Of a DNA stretch of 64,000 nt, positions 42,942 to 55,687 are shown one piece after another. The notes below the pieces were generated by a model. The model was not told the origin of the DNA and searched no databases. It was given only the letters and a program-made list of their open reading frames with translations. The DNA lies in assembly GCF_963678635.1 (NCBI RefSeq), contig NC_087062.1, forward strand, positions 11,206,670 to 11,270,669, in the 5' to 3' direction. The number at the start of each line of letters is the position of its first letter. Position 1 is the first letter of the stretch. The stretch is from Symsagittifera roscoffensis. Taxonomy: Eukaryota > Xenacoelomorpha > Acoela > Convolutidae. The position numbers were made by a program, and so were the translations under genes.

Positions 42942-45670
42942 AATACTACATGGATGAACTGTTCTCCGCAAACAAAATGTTGTTCGAAGCTTTCATGCAG
43001 GGTATAATGATTCTCTCAATCAAGCTATTGCTCGCGTTTTTTCTTGTGTTCCCCGGAAGCCTGTTCAAAGTCGGGCCAGCTTTCTTGTTTCTTGTTTAGC
43101 CGAGGCGTAAAACCTTGAGAATTGATGGGCGTTTGATGTTGAGACCTTGACAATTGGGAATCTGGCAGTTTTTCATAGATTGATGAAGTATGTTGACCCG
43201 ATGTCAATGGGCAGGACTCAACCCAACATCGGGACATATTCTTACAAGAATGCTGCGTGACTGAAGACGCTGCTCGTAGAACACCTCCTAATGCTGAGTT
43301 GACATAAAACTGAGGAAGAGACCGATTCAAAAATCTAGATGAGCTTCTTAAAGTAAACGGAGGCACGCCCATGCTCACTGACTTTTGCCTGGCCATGAAA
43401 TCAGATCCTCTCGGATTAGTCAGAGGACTGAGGAGTGGTGACCTTTATCTATGGACAAGCGGTGACCTTTGCCTTTCCTGATGGCAGCCGACCTACACTC
43501 GGTAACCTATATCAGCCTGGTCAGCTTTCTAGATGGGACAGCGCTGAGCTGGTGTGAACCAGAATACTTGAGCACGCAGATGAGCTAATCGTATTGTTTT
43601 CAGGGGTGAGCTACAGTGCAAGATGAGGGGGGAAGGCGAGAAGGACCCATTGAGGCATATGCAATATTCTGGAATCTGAATCCCTGGGGAAAAACAATCA
43701 GATCCTGAGGATCCCAGTCTGGAGAGAAATTTTCATGGGATAGTGAGGAAAAAACTGCTGTGATACTAGATCGAGTTTGTTACCCGCGACGCTTCCAGAA
43801 ATCCCAAATACCAGACGAATGAACTTGGGAAGGACAATTCTTCTTTTGGTATTGTCTGGTCAAGCTAGATACCTGGTGGAAAACAGCAGAGGTTACTCAC
43901 TCAAGGATGGGACTCTCTGTTTTTTAGCTAGTCGGTGGCGGCCTCTTCCCATTCGAGCAATATACCACGCAATTCCTGTACAGACAAGGCGAGGGCGACG
44001 AGAGGGCCCATGCCATCACGATGTCACATGTGCCATATTAGAAGTTACTTGAGAGGACTGGTCTTGAGGACCCCGTATACAGCGATGGTCGAGTCATACT
44101 GCAGGAAGGGAACCTAGGCTTGGAAGTGGATACTGCGTGCAGCTTTAGCAAGTACGAGACGCCTTATGGAGTGGGAGAAGTGGATTTTGAACATGAGGGC
44201 CATAAGGTTGAGGCTGCAGGGAACAATACATTTTTCTCTCAGAAAACAAAATGTTGAATCCAGTTACACCTTCGCCTCTCTCAATCGACGCTTCAGGAGA
44301 CAACAAGAACCACCTCTTAGAAGGCAATTTTGAAAAAAAAACTCCGGAGGAAGAGAGATAGCCCTAGAGTGACCGAGTAAGGGGAGATAGATGGAGGAGC
44401 GACTTAGTGATGGCGAGGAGGAGATTCCCACGACCATGGGAACGGTTCCCAATGGAGCAAAAAGTCCCTGCACCACGAAAAAACTCCTGCAGGATTTGAG
44501 TGATGAAGGTTGGGCAGCAATTCCGCACCCTCAAGGGGTCACCCTGTAAGAATCTGGAGTTACAACTGCGAAGTCAGCAAACGACCTTAGATACACTACT
44601 CTTGAGCGACAACTCCAAAGAGGGTTTTTGCCTTCGAAGGAAAAAAACGGCGTTTCTGAGCATTCTGGTATAAGAAGTAAAAATGAATTTTTTGTTGATA
44701 ATAATCGAAGAGTAGAGAAGAAGTAGATGTCAAGGAAAAACAAAGAGCAGCTCTGGGACATAGTAATGGGATTCGGAGAGCACCTTTGATGAGGACTGGA
44801 TTATATAAAGTTGCAAGAGAAGAACTACTCAACAAGATGGTACAAATCTGGAAGACCAGACAAATTACAACACCCAGATCTTTTAAATACAGCTCTACTC
44901 ATAAAATAAGTTCCAGTGAAACCTTTAAAACTAAATCTACTGATAAGAACAAACCTCTTACTATAACTAAGTAAATCATACTTAAGGCTAAAGGAGATTG
45001 TGGTTCTTGAGAAAGGAAAAAGGATGTACTGGAGTCAGTGAGAATGTGACATGGACTTGAATGAGGTAAATAAGCTGATGCTACCGCATCAGACAACATT
45101 GGAAGACATCAAGGAGACACCCAAAGAAGAACAGAAGAAACTGGAGCCAGGCAATTGCTTGGATCTTGAGGCAAGTGATGAGAGCTTTTGCTTGCTTTTC
45201 CTGTCTTTCCAGAAGGAAGGTCTAGTTGCGTGGTCTAGTGATATCACAGAGAGCGACAAGAGTGACACACAGATACGGGGGTATTTTTATGCCACCAGGA
45301 TCGTGAACCTAGCTACCGCGAGAATGGGCAGCCTGGAATCATTTGAACTACTGTAATCCAGACATCAACATGTCACTGCGATCAGTTGAGAGACGTGGCC
45401 AAGAGCCCTTCAAATGAATGAAAAACATATCAAGGGATTTAAAGAGGGCCTGGGGGCTGAAACGGTATTCCCGTGAGTGAAGCATATGGGCTAGCGCCAA
45501 AAGCGAAATCCTTGGTAGGGTCATTAATAGCGAGTTTCTGTGAGAGCAACTATTCTGTCCACTTGGTGGTGTTGGAGATGTCAAGCCAGAGAATTCTGAT
45601 TAACAAGGCGTTTTCCGTCCCAAAATGTGTGTGCGGTAGAAGACGTGATTGAAATATGTTGAGCAGAACA

Positions 45671-45739
45671 CAACACACAGCAGCAATGGGAAAGTACCAT
45701 TGCTGCTGCTGTGGAAAGTACCATTGCTGCTGTGTGTTG
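45671..45739. repeat. Perfect 19-bp inverted repeat
   Basis: CAACACACAGCAGCAATGG at 45671-45689 is exactly complementary to 45721-45739, with a further CCATTGCTGCTGCTGTGG between them that can pair alternatively. This gives a strong hairpin. No gene. Confidence 0.7.
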
Positions 45740-45742
45740 AGC

Positions 45743-46025
45743 ACAAAGCAGCAATGGGAAAGTACCAAAGCGTGCTCCAGCCATGAAAGAAACGGACTCA
45801 TTTCATGCAAAACGATGCAATTTGAACTCCAGGCATCTGGTGAACGAAACACAAATATGTTGAGCAGAACTCTTGAGATATCAGAAAGAGAACATGAGTG
45901 ATTTCGCGGAACAAAGCAGCAATGGGAAAGTACCAAAGCGTGCTCCAGCCATGAAAGAAATGGGCTCGTTTCATGCAAAAACGATGCAATTTGAACTCCA
46001 GGCATCTGGTGAACGAAACACAAAG
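45743..46025 (+). repeat. Direct repeat of about 105 bases, two copies
   Basis: AAAGCAGCAATGGGAAAGTACCAAAGCGTGCTCCAGCC starts one copy near 45746 and another near 45913. Each continues through CATGAAAGAAA, ATGCAATTTGAACTCCAGG and GGTGAACGAAACACAAA. The shared GCAGCAATGGGAAAGTACC word also occurs in the adjacent hairpin. Confidence 0.6.
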
Positions 46026-47094
46026 AGCATCAACTTGACATAGGCTGGTTATCCTTGCCACTGTACGGCTCAGGTATTCTGGTAGCCTGAGAAGAGTTTT
46101 TGTGTTTGAGTTGGGTCCTAGAGGAGATCAAATCAGTTGAAGTGCCAGATTCTCAGTGGAGTGTCCCGATAATTGCTGTATGCTCCGTCCGTTTTCGCTT
46201 GATACCTTTTTTTCGAAACAGAGAAGCCAAATTGAAGATGCTGCCGAACTAGGCCTTGACACTACGAGAACAGAAGAAGTGGATGCAATCATGTGAACAA
46301 CTGAAAGCCTGGCGATATTGATCAGCTCTGTGGACCAAATTGAATCGTACAAACAAATAACTCTACAGAAAGTACCCGATTCCAGCTCATCAAAAGCGGA
46401 CTGAAAGGAAATAACGGAGAGGACAGGATGAGATCTCTTGAGAATCGAGGCAAAAAAAGATATTGCTAGATAACATCAAACTTGAATTAAATTGCCTTGT
46501 TCCTGATAGAAAGCACAAAAAGTTCAGTCGTGTGCTTAGCCTGGAGCAAGAGAGACCTTGATTGGCAATTTCGCTTACTCTAGTGACCCAATGGTCTAGA
46601 AAGATTTGTAACGATTGCCGATCTAGTGACCCAATTACTTGAGTTGAAACGATTGCCTTTATTTAAACTTCTAGAAATATAGTTAATTTACTTGATCCTG
46701 TCTGGGACTAGTCGCAAAGTTATTGTCTCGATGTTAGCAATGAATATGGCTACTCAAGTGAATTTTATTTTCGTATGTTGAGGTGAGACGAGTTCTGGGT
46801 TGATCCATTTGAAGTGGATCAAAAACTCACTGTCCAATAAAATAGTGAAGATATATGCATGAGGTCTCAACCCTGTTTTTAACGGTGTTCGTGTGTTCTA
46901 AGTAGATAGAGACCTAGCCATGTGGACGTGCTATTTTTTTCTAGAGTTGGGTGGGATTTTGGTAGTGGCTTTTAAGATAAAACATGGATGAGGATGCCAT
47001 GAATAAAAAAGACAAGCTGATCACCTTAACTTGCCATGAAGGAAAGAGACGAGATAAGTGATCAATTTTGTTCTAAGATAAAGTCAACAAGCGG

Positions 47095-48210
47095 GGGACG
47101 AAAGCAACCCGCCTGTTTGTACGGTTTAGCTTAGGTACACAAGGCTGAGACGCCCCTACGACCAGTACTACCACTTCCAGGCAATTTTTATGAGAATCTT
47201 AACAAATTGCTTCCAAAATTTTTTGACAATATCGACGGAGCCAATATAAAAACCAATAAAAAATATACCAGAGAAACAATTGAAAACATTGGTCTAGATC
47301 CGGATGAAGACATAATATCTCTTGATGTGAAAATTTTATAAGCTAATGTTCCTCTGAATGATGCAATTTAAACTGTCTCACGGAAGCTGTACAGTCAGGA
47401 GTCTCCTTTTGAAATTCGAAGAGCAACCATGAAAATTCTCTTGAATATGGCGGTCAGCAAAGAATATTTCAAGTTTAATGATTCATGGTATCAGCAAGTT
47501 GATGGTCTAGCAATTGACGCTTCACTCGCTGTAATACTTGCAAATCTATGGCCGAAAAAAGTACGAGTTTACTTTAAAACGTGAAATACCGGCAGGAACG
47601 GAGATACAGCAAATTAATGACAAAAACGGTTTGCGCAGCAGGAAAGCAAAATATAGATTAAAGGGGGTTGAATGCGAGAGTTGCGGAAGCTGATATTATC
47701 TCAAATGCGGAAAAACATCCGGTGATGAATGCGAATCAATAAAGGAGATAGTCTGGTATTGTGAAAGCTGCTGCCGCTTTAAAAACAATGAGAAGTATAT
47801 GCACAAGCAAAATTCTTCCTCAGGTATGTAAATGACATTGTTAGAACAGTTAAAGATCAGCCGATTTCTGTTCTCGATGCAGCCTAATCTCTTCATCCAT
47901 ATCAGCACTTCACTCCAGAATAAATTAAATCAGAGGAAAATTAGCCGTTTGTAGATCTGAACATGATTATATCGCAGGATTGGGACGTAACCTGCAATTG
48001 GTTTAAAAAACCAACAGATACTGAGACTATATTGAATTATAGAAGCTGCGCCTGAAATCAGTATAAGCGTAGTGTTATCGGAGGCCCTGTACGTAGAGTT
48101 TTTAGGAGTACATCTAACTGGGGGCAATTTGATAACGCTATGGAAACTAATCGGGCGCAAGTGCTGACAAGTCAGCACCCTGAAAAAGGGTCCGCAAATG
48201 TGGCGGCAGA
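47095..48210 (+). pseudogene. Dead reverse transcriptase interrupted by a PHD finger
   Basis: The plus strand encodes in order: YGLA-stop-VHKAETPLRPVL (fingers), DIISLDVKIL-stop-ANVPLNDAI (palm, motif A), KEYFKFNDSWYQQVDGLAID (motif B region) and ILANLW. A PHD-type zinc finger follows at about 47635-47790 (VECESCGS, then LKCGKTSGDECESIKEIVWY, then CESCC). The chain then resumes with RYVNDIVRT at about 47822 (motif C, YVDD changed to YVND) and ILNYRSCA..YKRSVIGGPVRRVFRSTS. Motifs of the fingers and palm resemble Penelope-type enzymes. Several stops and the lost catalytic Asp show it is dead. Confidence 0.65.
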
Positions 48211-48339
48211 CGCTCTGTGGAAAATCAGTGAGGGTAAGAGCCTGCTCCTGGATAGTGAGAGGAGTTCTTCCACTCAACCACCAAAGGATGTGACGCTCCC
48301 AATGCAGTTGGTGCAATATAGAGGTAACTAAAGCAATAT

Positions 48340-49398
48340 AGAGGTAACCGGTGAATTCCCTTAGGTTCCAATATTCATAGCTTCCAAAAATAAAAAATCA
48401 GTCGCATAAGTCCCAAAATCTATCTTATTGGTTTCTGATTGGTTGAAATTTGAGCCAAGGAATTTCTGGATCGATTGTTTACTGTTCAAGCAGCATAAAC
48501 TCAAAATCGCTGCGAAAACGTTTGAAATTTACTTGTTGTCAAAAATCTCTTCGAGCCTTAAATTCTATGACACAAGCGGATTGGCTCCGATTGATTGAGG
48601 TGCAGAAGCACAAGAGATAGTGTCCTTGACCCTTGAGCCAATATCTTCAGGGTCTTTATTTCTTAACATAATATGTGACGTGAGTGGAAGACTGTTACAA
48701 CTGAACAAGATAAATTTGAATTTTTGGGACCAGTGATGTTAAATAGTGCACAATCACAGCTGTTTCGTCTCCTGCTTGAAACCGTTTTGTTCTTGTCACC
48801 AGTATTGGTCTTCGCTTTCCATCTCATATAAGCAAAATGCAGGTTAGGGGAGTCGAACAAAATACTAGTGACTCCACGAGCTCGTCCCTTCTTTTTCCTG
48901 TTGAGTTCCTGAAAACGGGATCGGAGAAATGTTCTCGCCCGGTTGCCCTGTCTTCTGTTGGCCCGACAAACATGCAATCTCCATGTCCACACAAAATTTT
49001 CTCTTACGGTCTACCTCAACCACAGCCAAAAATCCAATTAATTTGGATATTTCTACTTTAATGCTTCGTGCGCCCGATAATCTGCGCCCCCATTGTTTTA
49101 CTGTCTATTTTTAATTGGCGTTTTACGTCTCATATTAATAAAAAATCTCTATGTTGACAAGCTTATTCAACGTATTATTTTTGCATGTTCAACGAAAGAA
49201 TTTTTGCACGTTACAGCTATATCGTAGGTTGCAATGCTTAAGATTTTATTTTTCCGTTTTCCAGTGTATGAATGCTTGGTCAATTCTAAGGCTCTAGCTA
49301 TAATGCTACATGGGAGGGAAAGAGCGCAATGTAGTGTAATTTGAATATGGGATTCTTCCATCTATGTGTATCTTATTAATATTTACAGGTTCACAGGT
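48340..49398. other. Gene-free stretch
   Basis: I see no supported gene. A short run of GGTTCACA repeats at about 49388-49408 lies next to the LINE fragment and may be its 3' tail. Open frames near 48663-49061 on both strands overlap and have no recognisable motif. Confidence 0.35.
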
Positions 49399-49470
49399 TC
49401 ACAGGTTGACTTCTGATCTGTAGGCATCCCAGGCCTCTGTCGACCATATCTTTCTTGGACGTCCATTTCG

Positions 49471-49872
49471 TCAGTCCATAGACGATGCGTCACATATTTC
49501 AGACACCCATAATTTGTCTAGTCTTGATTTGAAAACGTGTACACTCTCGCTTGATTTTGTTGTTTCTTGTAACGAGTTCCAGTCGTTGATGGCTGCAACT
49601 GTAAAGAAATTTTGTTTAGCAGTAGTTCTGGTCTTCTTGGTCACAATCTTGAAAGGGTTTCTTCTTGAGTCTCTTTCGTTGCTAGTAAAAAATCTTTCAG
49701 CGGCTGCTGTATTGTAAAGGCCGTTCAGATTTTTGAAGACTTCAATCATTCTACCGCGTTTGCGTCAGTACTCGAGTGTTGGTAGTTTCAAAATCTGAAG
49801 TCGTTTCGAGTAGCTGTATTTGCGTAGACCTGGAATAAGTTTCTTTGCGCCTCGCTGAATTTTTTCAAACGT
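49471..49872 (-). pseudogene. C-terminus of a CR1/Jockey-type LINE ORF2
   Basis: The minus strand reads FEKIQRGAKKLIPGLRKYSY, then LQILKLPTLEY-stop-RKRGRMIEVFKNLNG, then NFFTVAAINDWNSLQETTKS and HVFKSRLDKLW. This order is diagnostic for the end of LINE ORF2 proteins of the CR1/Jockey type. One in-frame TGA interrupts it and nothing of the reverse transcriptase core is upstream, so it is a 5'-truncated insertion, the usual fate of LINE copies. Confidence 0.75.
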
Positions 49873-50290
49873 AATTTTGACTGTTTTAAGGTATGGATTC
49901 TATGCCTGATTTGCATATGTAATAGGATAGGGAATAGATTTCCCAATGTATTAAGATAGTAGGTTTCAGATGGTAAGTTTCAGATGGTAAGTTTCAGAAA
50001 AATTTTTGGCGCCCAAATTTTTTGAGCTCGATTTTGCCGATACTAGCGTTTCTTAGCTGGCTTCTACGGCTTAGATGTTTTGATAATTGTTTTATAGGTT
50101 TGATTCAACGAGAAACTATCTAAAGCTATTTTGAAACTTAACGAAACTTCGAGAAAAAAATCATGTTTTTTTGGAAAAAAGTTATATTCAAAAGATGAAG
50201 TGTATAAACCACTGCATCGTATAATCATTTTACCACAAGGCTACAGTTAGTTAATCAATACTGAATTGAATGCTATTTCACTATCAGTTT
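49873..50290. other. Short gene-free stretch before the polymerase
   Basis: No gene seen. It contains a triple GTTTCAGATGGTAA repeat near 49963-49995 and AT-rich sequence. The polymerase B stop codon lies at its right edge. Confidence 0.35.
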
Positions 50291-53200
50291 TTACAAGTTC
50301 AAAGGTTTTGTGTGTATTCCGTCGTCCTGAACTTGTCTTTTAGGGTAAAAGTAGCTCAATCCCTTCTTTGTTTGCTCGTAGGTAGCAACCATATGATTAA
50401 CGGTTCTAAATCCTCTTTTTGTTGAAGTCAAGTTGATTGCTTTGTCGAGTACTTTCCCGTATTTTTGCACAGGACCATCACCGAATTCCTCTAGAATTCT
50501 TTTATTAAATTCTTTGCTGCTAAACTTCATCTTGTCTGATTTGTTGTCATAGCAACAATAAGTCTTGCAGCATAAACATAGCATCTCCATACACCTAAAT
50601 TCTTCTTTGAACATACCAGGCTCTCGTTTATCGTGCTTCTTGTGAACTCTACAACATGTTCGTGGAAAAATTTGTTTTTGAATCTGCTCTAAATGAATCT
50701 CTGCAATGTTTTTCTCTCAATTTTTCCCAATCACCTTTTTTCTCCGGAGGAAAACAATCATACAATTTTTCTTCATCAAGAGCTAAATACAGCAAATCCG
50801 TGTCCATTTCTAACTCCTCGAAATTATATACATCACAAAATTTGTCGAAAAAATTGTAGTAAAGCTCAAGCATTCTCACCTTTGCATACTGCAGAATGAA
50901 AAATCCGACTTTTATGGGTTCTTTGTGCTCAATGAATGACTTTAGTAACTCAATATCGTTCAAGTCTTTCTGAACGTTGTTCAATCGTTTGAAGAGTGGT
51001 TCATTAATTGCTTTGTGTGTTTTCTCATCATTCAATTATTTGTGATCGTATGTCTCGATCTGTCCATTATCTGGTAACCGTAGGATAAATTACCTAAAAG
51101 CTTCTGAGTCTCTGCAACAACACCGGATAAAGGGTTCTCGTCTCCTTCCCTTCTAGCATTAACAACCGATTGAACAAACTTTTTGAAGCATTTTTGAGGG
51201 AGATACTGTACAAAGCGGTAAGCGTTTGTACACTGTAAGCCAAGTTCCATGTAGAAATTGAAGAGAGGAGTAATGATGGAACCATTTTCTAGTTTGAAAC
51301 TGCATATTAGCATTCGCCGTGGATGCTTAAGAAGATCATTTTTAATGGCATAATTTTGCATATATTCCCCAATGTCATTTCTTCCAACTTCAGTGTTTTT
51401 AAAAACTGGAGGAAAGTTCGAAAATTTTGCTTTCAGTTCATCTGGAACAATTTAGTCACACTGAATATAGCCATAAAGAGATCCATCTCTTATTTTTCGC
51501 AATAAAGTATCAGTAGAGAGAGGTCTTTTGTAAGGAAATTTGGATATGATTCTTTTTTTTTCGTTTGTTTTGAAGTTTTTCCACCACTCGCATTCCCACA
51601 TCTCTTCGATTTTGTATCTTTTTTCGCGAGTATACTCACGTCTCAAGTCATCCATCTCTATCCTTTTGTTTCCTCTCTCAATATCTTCATCGCTAAATGA
51701 GGCACGAGTCTCCTGGCAAGGACAAAAATTTTAATCGCATCCCATTGCTCCAATCACTGTTTTGCAGTGATGGCATTATCTATCTACATTGAAACAGTCA
51801 ATTTTTTTTCCAGATGTGTGGAAGCTCTCAATTATGCAGTCTGGTCTGGTTTCTTCGTAGTAAGACATGACCATGTTCTCAAAATTGCGAGATCGGTTAT
51901 GTCTACCCTTGAATTGTTGCATATCGGAATCGAACTCCCATCTTGTGCACAATCCTGTTGGATTGTCTTCACACATTGAATGGGGATAGAGCTGGCTCGC
52001 ATCAATTCCAACAACTGATTTGCAGACATTTGATGAATCCCTGGTAAAGGTTTCGTCGTCCACAACAGCTTTTCGCGTAAACACAATTGATGGTGCGCCC
52101 GACATATCCTCTCTAATTTTCTCGCACAACTATCTATCACTTTCGCAGAAAGGGTAGAATTTGCCATTGGTTGATTTGTGCAGACAAATATTTGCCAGAT
52201 TTGGAAGAGTACATCCAAGTTTTGTCATATCAATTTCTTTCTGATGATGAAACTGAATCATTTTTTGTATTGCTTCAAGGGTTGGAACAATATCTTTGTT
52301 GTTGTACCACTGCAAAAAATCTTTAAATGTAGTCATTCCATGTTTCTGCCAAATCTCCTGAAAATATTTGTAATCATCCCATCCAGATGCGGGTACTGAC
52401 TTGATTTGAAGTTTTTTTAGTGCTTGCTGCTCATCAAGTCCACTTGACTTCAGGTTCTGGTAAACCTTAAAATCTTTATCAAGAGGGTTGTTGTTTCTCA
52501 GTTTACTGAAAAAGTTTTCGTAAAAGGTAATACTTCATTCTCGAGCTTGTCTGAACTGTCAAACCACTCATAAGGGAAAAACCTTTTCGTCTCACTGGCT
52601 TTGTAAGCTTTAAGAAAGGAGTCTAGAGATGTTGCTCCACCCAAAAATTTCATGATATAGAGAAACTGTATATCTCCAAACTTGAAGGATATGAAATCGT
52701 TAGCCTTTTTGATAACCATTGGTTCAGCTTCTTTATCGTTGATTAGGTAGGGAATCAGATAGCTCCTGATCAAGTTCAGATCATATCTTCCACCGTTAAA
52801 CCCAAATACAGGTAACGTGTTAACATATCTCTCCAGATTTTGTTTCAAATCAATCAGCTGATTTTTCTGCATTCTCAAAACTGAGTTGACATATCAGTTT
52901 CCTCTGTATCCTCTATACATTCATCTTCGTACTCAAAATTTTCAGTTGGATGATTTCGACATCTTTCATTGAACTCTTCGAAAATTTTCGACATCCGCTC
53001 ATTCACTACTTTTTCAACATCTTGAAATTTAGTTCTCATTTCGAGCTCACTTTTCTCAAAATTACAAAATCGATAATAAGCTTTTGCGGATCCTTGTTAT
53101 AAAGAAAATCTGGTTCATCTATCAGGTTCAAGGATGTTGATACAGAAATTGGAACGTGTTTTCCAATCCAGGTTGTTGTTTGGGTAGCTTTCAGTTCATC

Positions 53201-54597
53201 TGATGGAGCACATATCGACTCAAAATCAAAAATGGCTAGGTTGTTGAATAGTGTGTTTTCTTTCGAAACTGGGATATTGAAACCTTCCAAATTGTGAAAT
53301 AGCGTTTCTCGAAGTGTATATACATTCTCTGGATAAATGTGTCGCACTCTATCTTTACAAGTCATAAGATGTCTATTGAAGTTGTTTGATCTGTTGAAGA
53401 AAAAGTCACAGCTAGGACATCGAAAGCACCTGAAGAAAGAATCAATATCATTCGTGTGAATGATATGCTTGTTGAATCTTAGCAATATGACAGTTTTTTT
53501 TGACTGGCTAATTCTCCAACATATTCTCCTTCCTGAATATAAAAATCGTAAATGAATATGTTTCGTTCAACTATTCTCTCTACAAGAGGTAAATCATCGA
53601 TTGACTTTCCATGAAAGTTCTTCGGATCGTATCCAGATTTTGATATAAACTCTGTAAACAGCTGAGATGTATGAGCATCGAGTTTACTATGACCAAGCAA
53701 ATACATAGTTAACGCACGGAAAAGACAAAGATGGTCTTTGTATGGTTGTTTAACTTTGTCCGATGAAGGACAGTTTACTTGTGTATGTCGTCGTAAAGGT
53801 TCAGGCAAGACAGAGTCTGGACATCCCATTGTGATGTTTTTCAGTACTGCCGCAAAAATAGTGACATTTGTGATCAACTTGAATTTCCATTTTGTGTTCT
53901 GACGTTCTTGGGTGCATTGCTCCACGATATCAAACTTTTCAACTTTTCCCTGAATTGAAATCAAATCCGCTTTCGTACACAGTAAATGCGATTTTTCAAA
54001 CAAAGTATTGTTTTCGTGTGCATAATGATACCAATATTCTTCCGTTTTGACATTACGGAGAACAAATTCAAGAACAATGTTGATTTTTGCAGCGGAGTTC
54101 AGCTTGTTGAAGACTTCTTCAAACTTTTCGTTAATAATCTTGGTATCTATCGTTGACATTTGAAAGTTAAATACCTTATGCCTCCCATTCTCCATCTCAG
54201 TACCCACCAGGAAGTGTTGACAAGCACTCAACTCCTCTTTGAGTTTCTCTCCATCATCCCCTTTCTCCTCCACAATCTTGTTCAAGTCTGCCACCGTATC
54301 ACTTGGCTTCCGATGTTTCGCCCCACGTTCTTTTCTCCGGTGTTGTTGGAGCAATTAGTAACTAGGAAACTCCTGCTCGCAAGACGAACAAACCGTTGAT
54401 TGCTTGAAAATTGATGGGGCATGCTTCTTCGCCGCATGATAATTCCATTCTTGCTGGTTGTAAGTACAATAATTACATTCGAGACAAGAAACAATTCCTC
54501 GCACGCAACTCTTGCGATGTCGAGCCGCATCGGACCTCCAGTACTCTTTGTCACAGTCCTCACATTTCAGCTTTTTGTTCTTCTTGAGTGAAGGCAT
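50291..54597 (-). pseudogene. polB: Polinton-type protein-primed DNA polymerase B, copy 1
   Basis: N-terminal C2H2-type zinc fingers (CEDCDKEYWRSDAARHRKSC; CSSCEQEF), then a region ending DHLCLFRALTMYLLGHSKL, then a further zinc finger (CPSCDFFFNRSNNFNRH). Exonuclease motifs: IFDFES, GFNGGRYDLN and FLGGATSLDSF. Polymerase motif A is GIDASQLYP, motif B KLLGNLSYGYQ, motif C MDTDLLY. The C-terminus is YEQTKKGLSYFYPKR..GIHTKPLNL. Parts lie in different frames or are split by stops: a private TAA at 54357-54355, and stops shared with copy 2 after CESDR (52130) and FNVDR (51776). ATG 54597 directly follows a splice-acceptor-like TTTTTTTTCAG. Family certain; gene dead. Confidence 0.85.
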
Positions 54598-54612
54598 CTG
54601 AAAAAAAATGTG
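54598..54612 (-). other. Splice-acceptor-like site abutting the polymerase ATG
   Basis: The minus strand reads a pyrimidine tract TTTTTTTTCAG immediately followed by ATG (54597). An acceptor at this point implies a 5' non-coding exon or spliced leader. The same sequence is present before copy 2 at about 60473-60486 (TTTTTTTTCAG). No donor was identified. Confidence 0.45.
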
Positions 54613-54967
54613 AGATTTAGCTTGTAGCAAAATTAAATAAAAGTACATGGTACACACAAAATGGGCAGATTTAAAATGTCCCAAAAAATTTAATAAATTA
54701 TTTATACTTACTTTGAATTGTTAAAAATATTTGAAAAAAATTTCAAGTAGTTATACAAAGTATAGAGCGATTGCTTTTAACGAATGAAATAAGTTTTATT
54801 TACTGTTCCTTGGGGAAAATCAACCAATCAGAACTGAGTATTCTTTTAGTAACACTGTTTGTTGGAAATCAAACAATCAGTATCCAGCATTTTCTAAAAA
54901 TGAACTTTATATTTTTTTCAAAAAACCTTAATAATTACTTAAAAAAGGTCTATCGAAAATTATTTGA

Positions 54968-55525
54968 GCTCCCTCGAGTTACTTTACAAGAAAAAAGAAA
55001 ATTCCAATTGATTTTCTTATTGATGAAATAGATGTTGACTCTTACTTTTTTCATAATTTTTTGGACGTTTATGTTGTCCAAAATAGAGTTATCAGACCAA
55101 GTAAAGATCTTTTCAGAGAAACTTACTCAATCAAAGAGTTTACTTTTGATCCACAAATTGCGTATCAAAGTTTTAAACTTACGGCTGAATTACACCTCAC
55201 AAGGAAAGAAATTTTGTTTATTCTCGAGAACTTGAAATTAATCAAAAAATCGTACAATAATATATCAAAAAGTCTTTTTATCCCCTATTCAAATTTGTAA
55301 AAAAAAACCCAGCAAAATTATTTATTCCTTCATTTCTTTAAGGATTTTCAAAGTTCAAAATCCTGCTCGATTCGGTTTGGAATCAAGTTTCCAGAGGTTT
55401 GCTTTGAAAAACTCGTCAACTTTGAATTATCCTCCCAAATTTACTTTAAAATTAAAGAATTTGAATATCTACTCAACTATCGGCAGTTTTTCATTGATTA
55501 CGCATACAAAATTCAATTAACTTGA
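54968..55525 (+). pseudogene. Unrecognised plus-strand frame with one internal stop, copy 1
   Basis: Open from just after a TGA at 54965 to a TAA at 55298, then open again in the same frame to 55525, about 185 codons in all. The translation looks protein-like: IPIDFLIDEIDVDSYFFHNF, then LFRETYSIKEFTFDPQIAYQ, and after the stop IKFPEVCFEKLVNFELSSQI. There is no ATG near the beginning, so an upstream exon or decay must be assumed. I know no relative. It is divergent from the polymerase gene and identical in structure in the second unit. Confidence 0.4.
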
Positions 55526-55687
55526 TGAAAAAAAAATGCAGATATTTTGCTTTTATTAATTTTCTTGCTTTTGTTATTTATATCAGCAAAATTTTCTTAT
55601 TTTTACTGCAAACAACTTTTGGTCATTTATTTTTGCAATTGCTTTTGTGTATATTTTTACTTATTTGGAAGATTTAAATCCTTAAAA

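Larger units (their letters stand above)
35808..42945 (+). repeat. Copy B of the long direct duplication
   Basis: Second, longer copy (about 7.1 kb), ending with the same CACGCTGGTGAAA as copy A. About 900 bases at 39466-40370 replace about 140 bases of copy A and include an additional plus-oriented TCGAC array. Divergence from copy A looks far higher than between the polymerase duplicates at 50-62 kb, so this duplication is older. Confidence 0.8.
42946..47094. other. Degenerate, probably transposon-derived stretch
   Basis: Base composition is less AT-rich than at 3-10 kb and plus-strand frames of 60-100 codons recur (for example 45051-45356, MDLNEVNKLMLPHQTTLEDI). I cannot assign any to a family. 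The pattern of many short interrupted frames suggests decayed mobile elements. Repeats at 45.6-46.0 kb are listed separately. Confidence 0.35.

Noticed and set aside
45550-46023. 157-codon minus-strand frame across the hairpin and direct repeats
   Set aside because: Its length depends on repeated sequence and it has no motif; composition follows the repeat.
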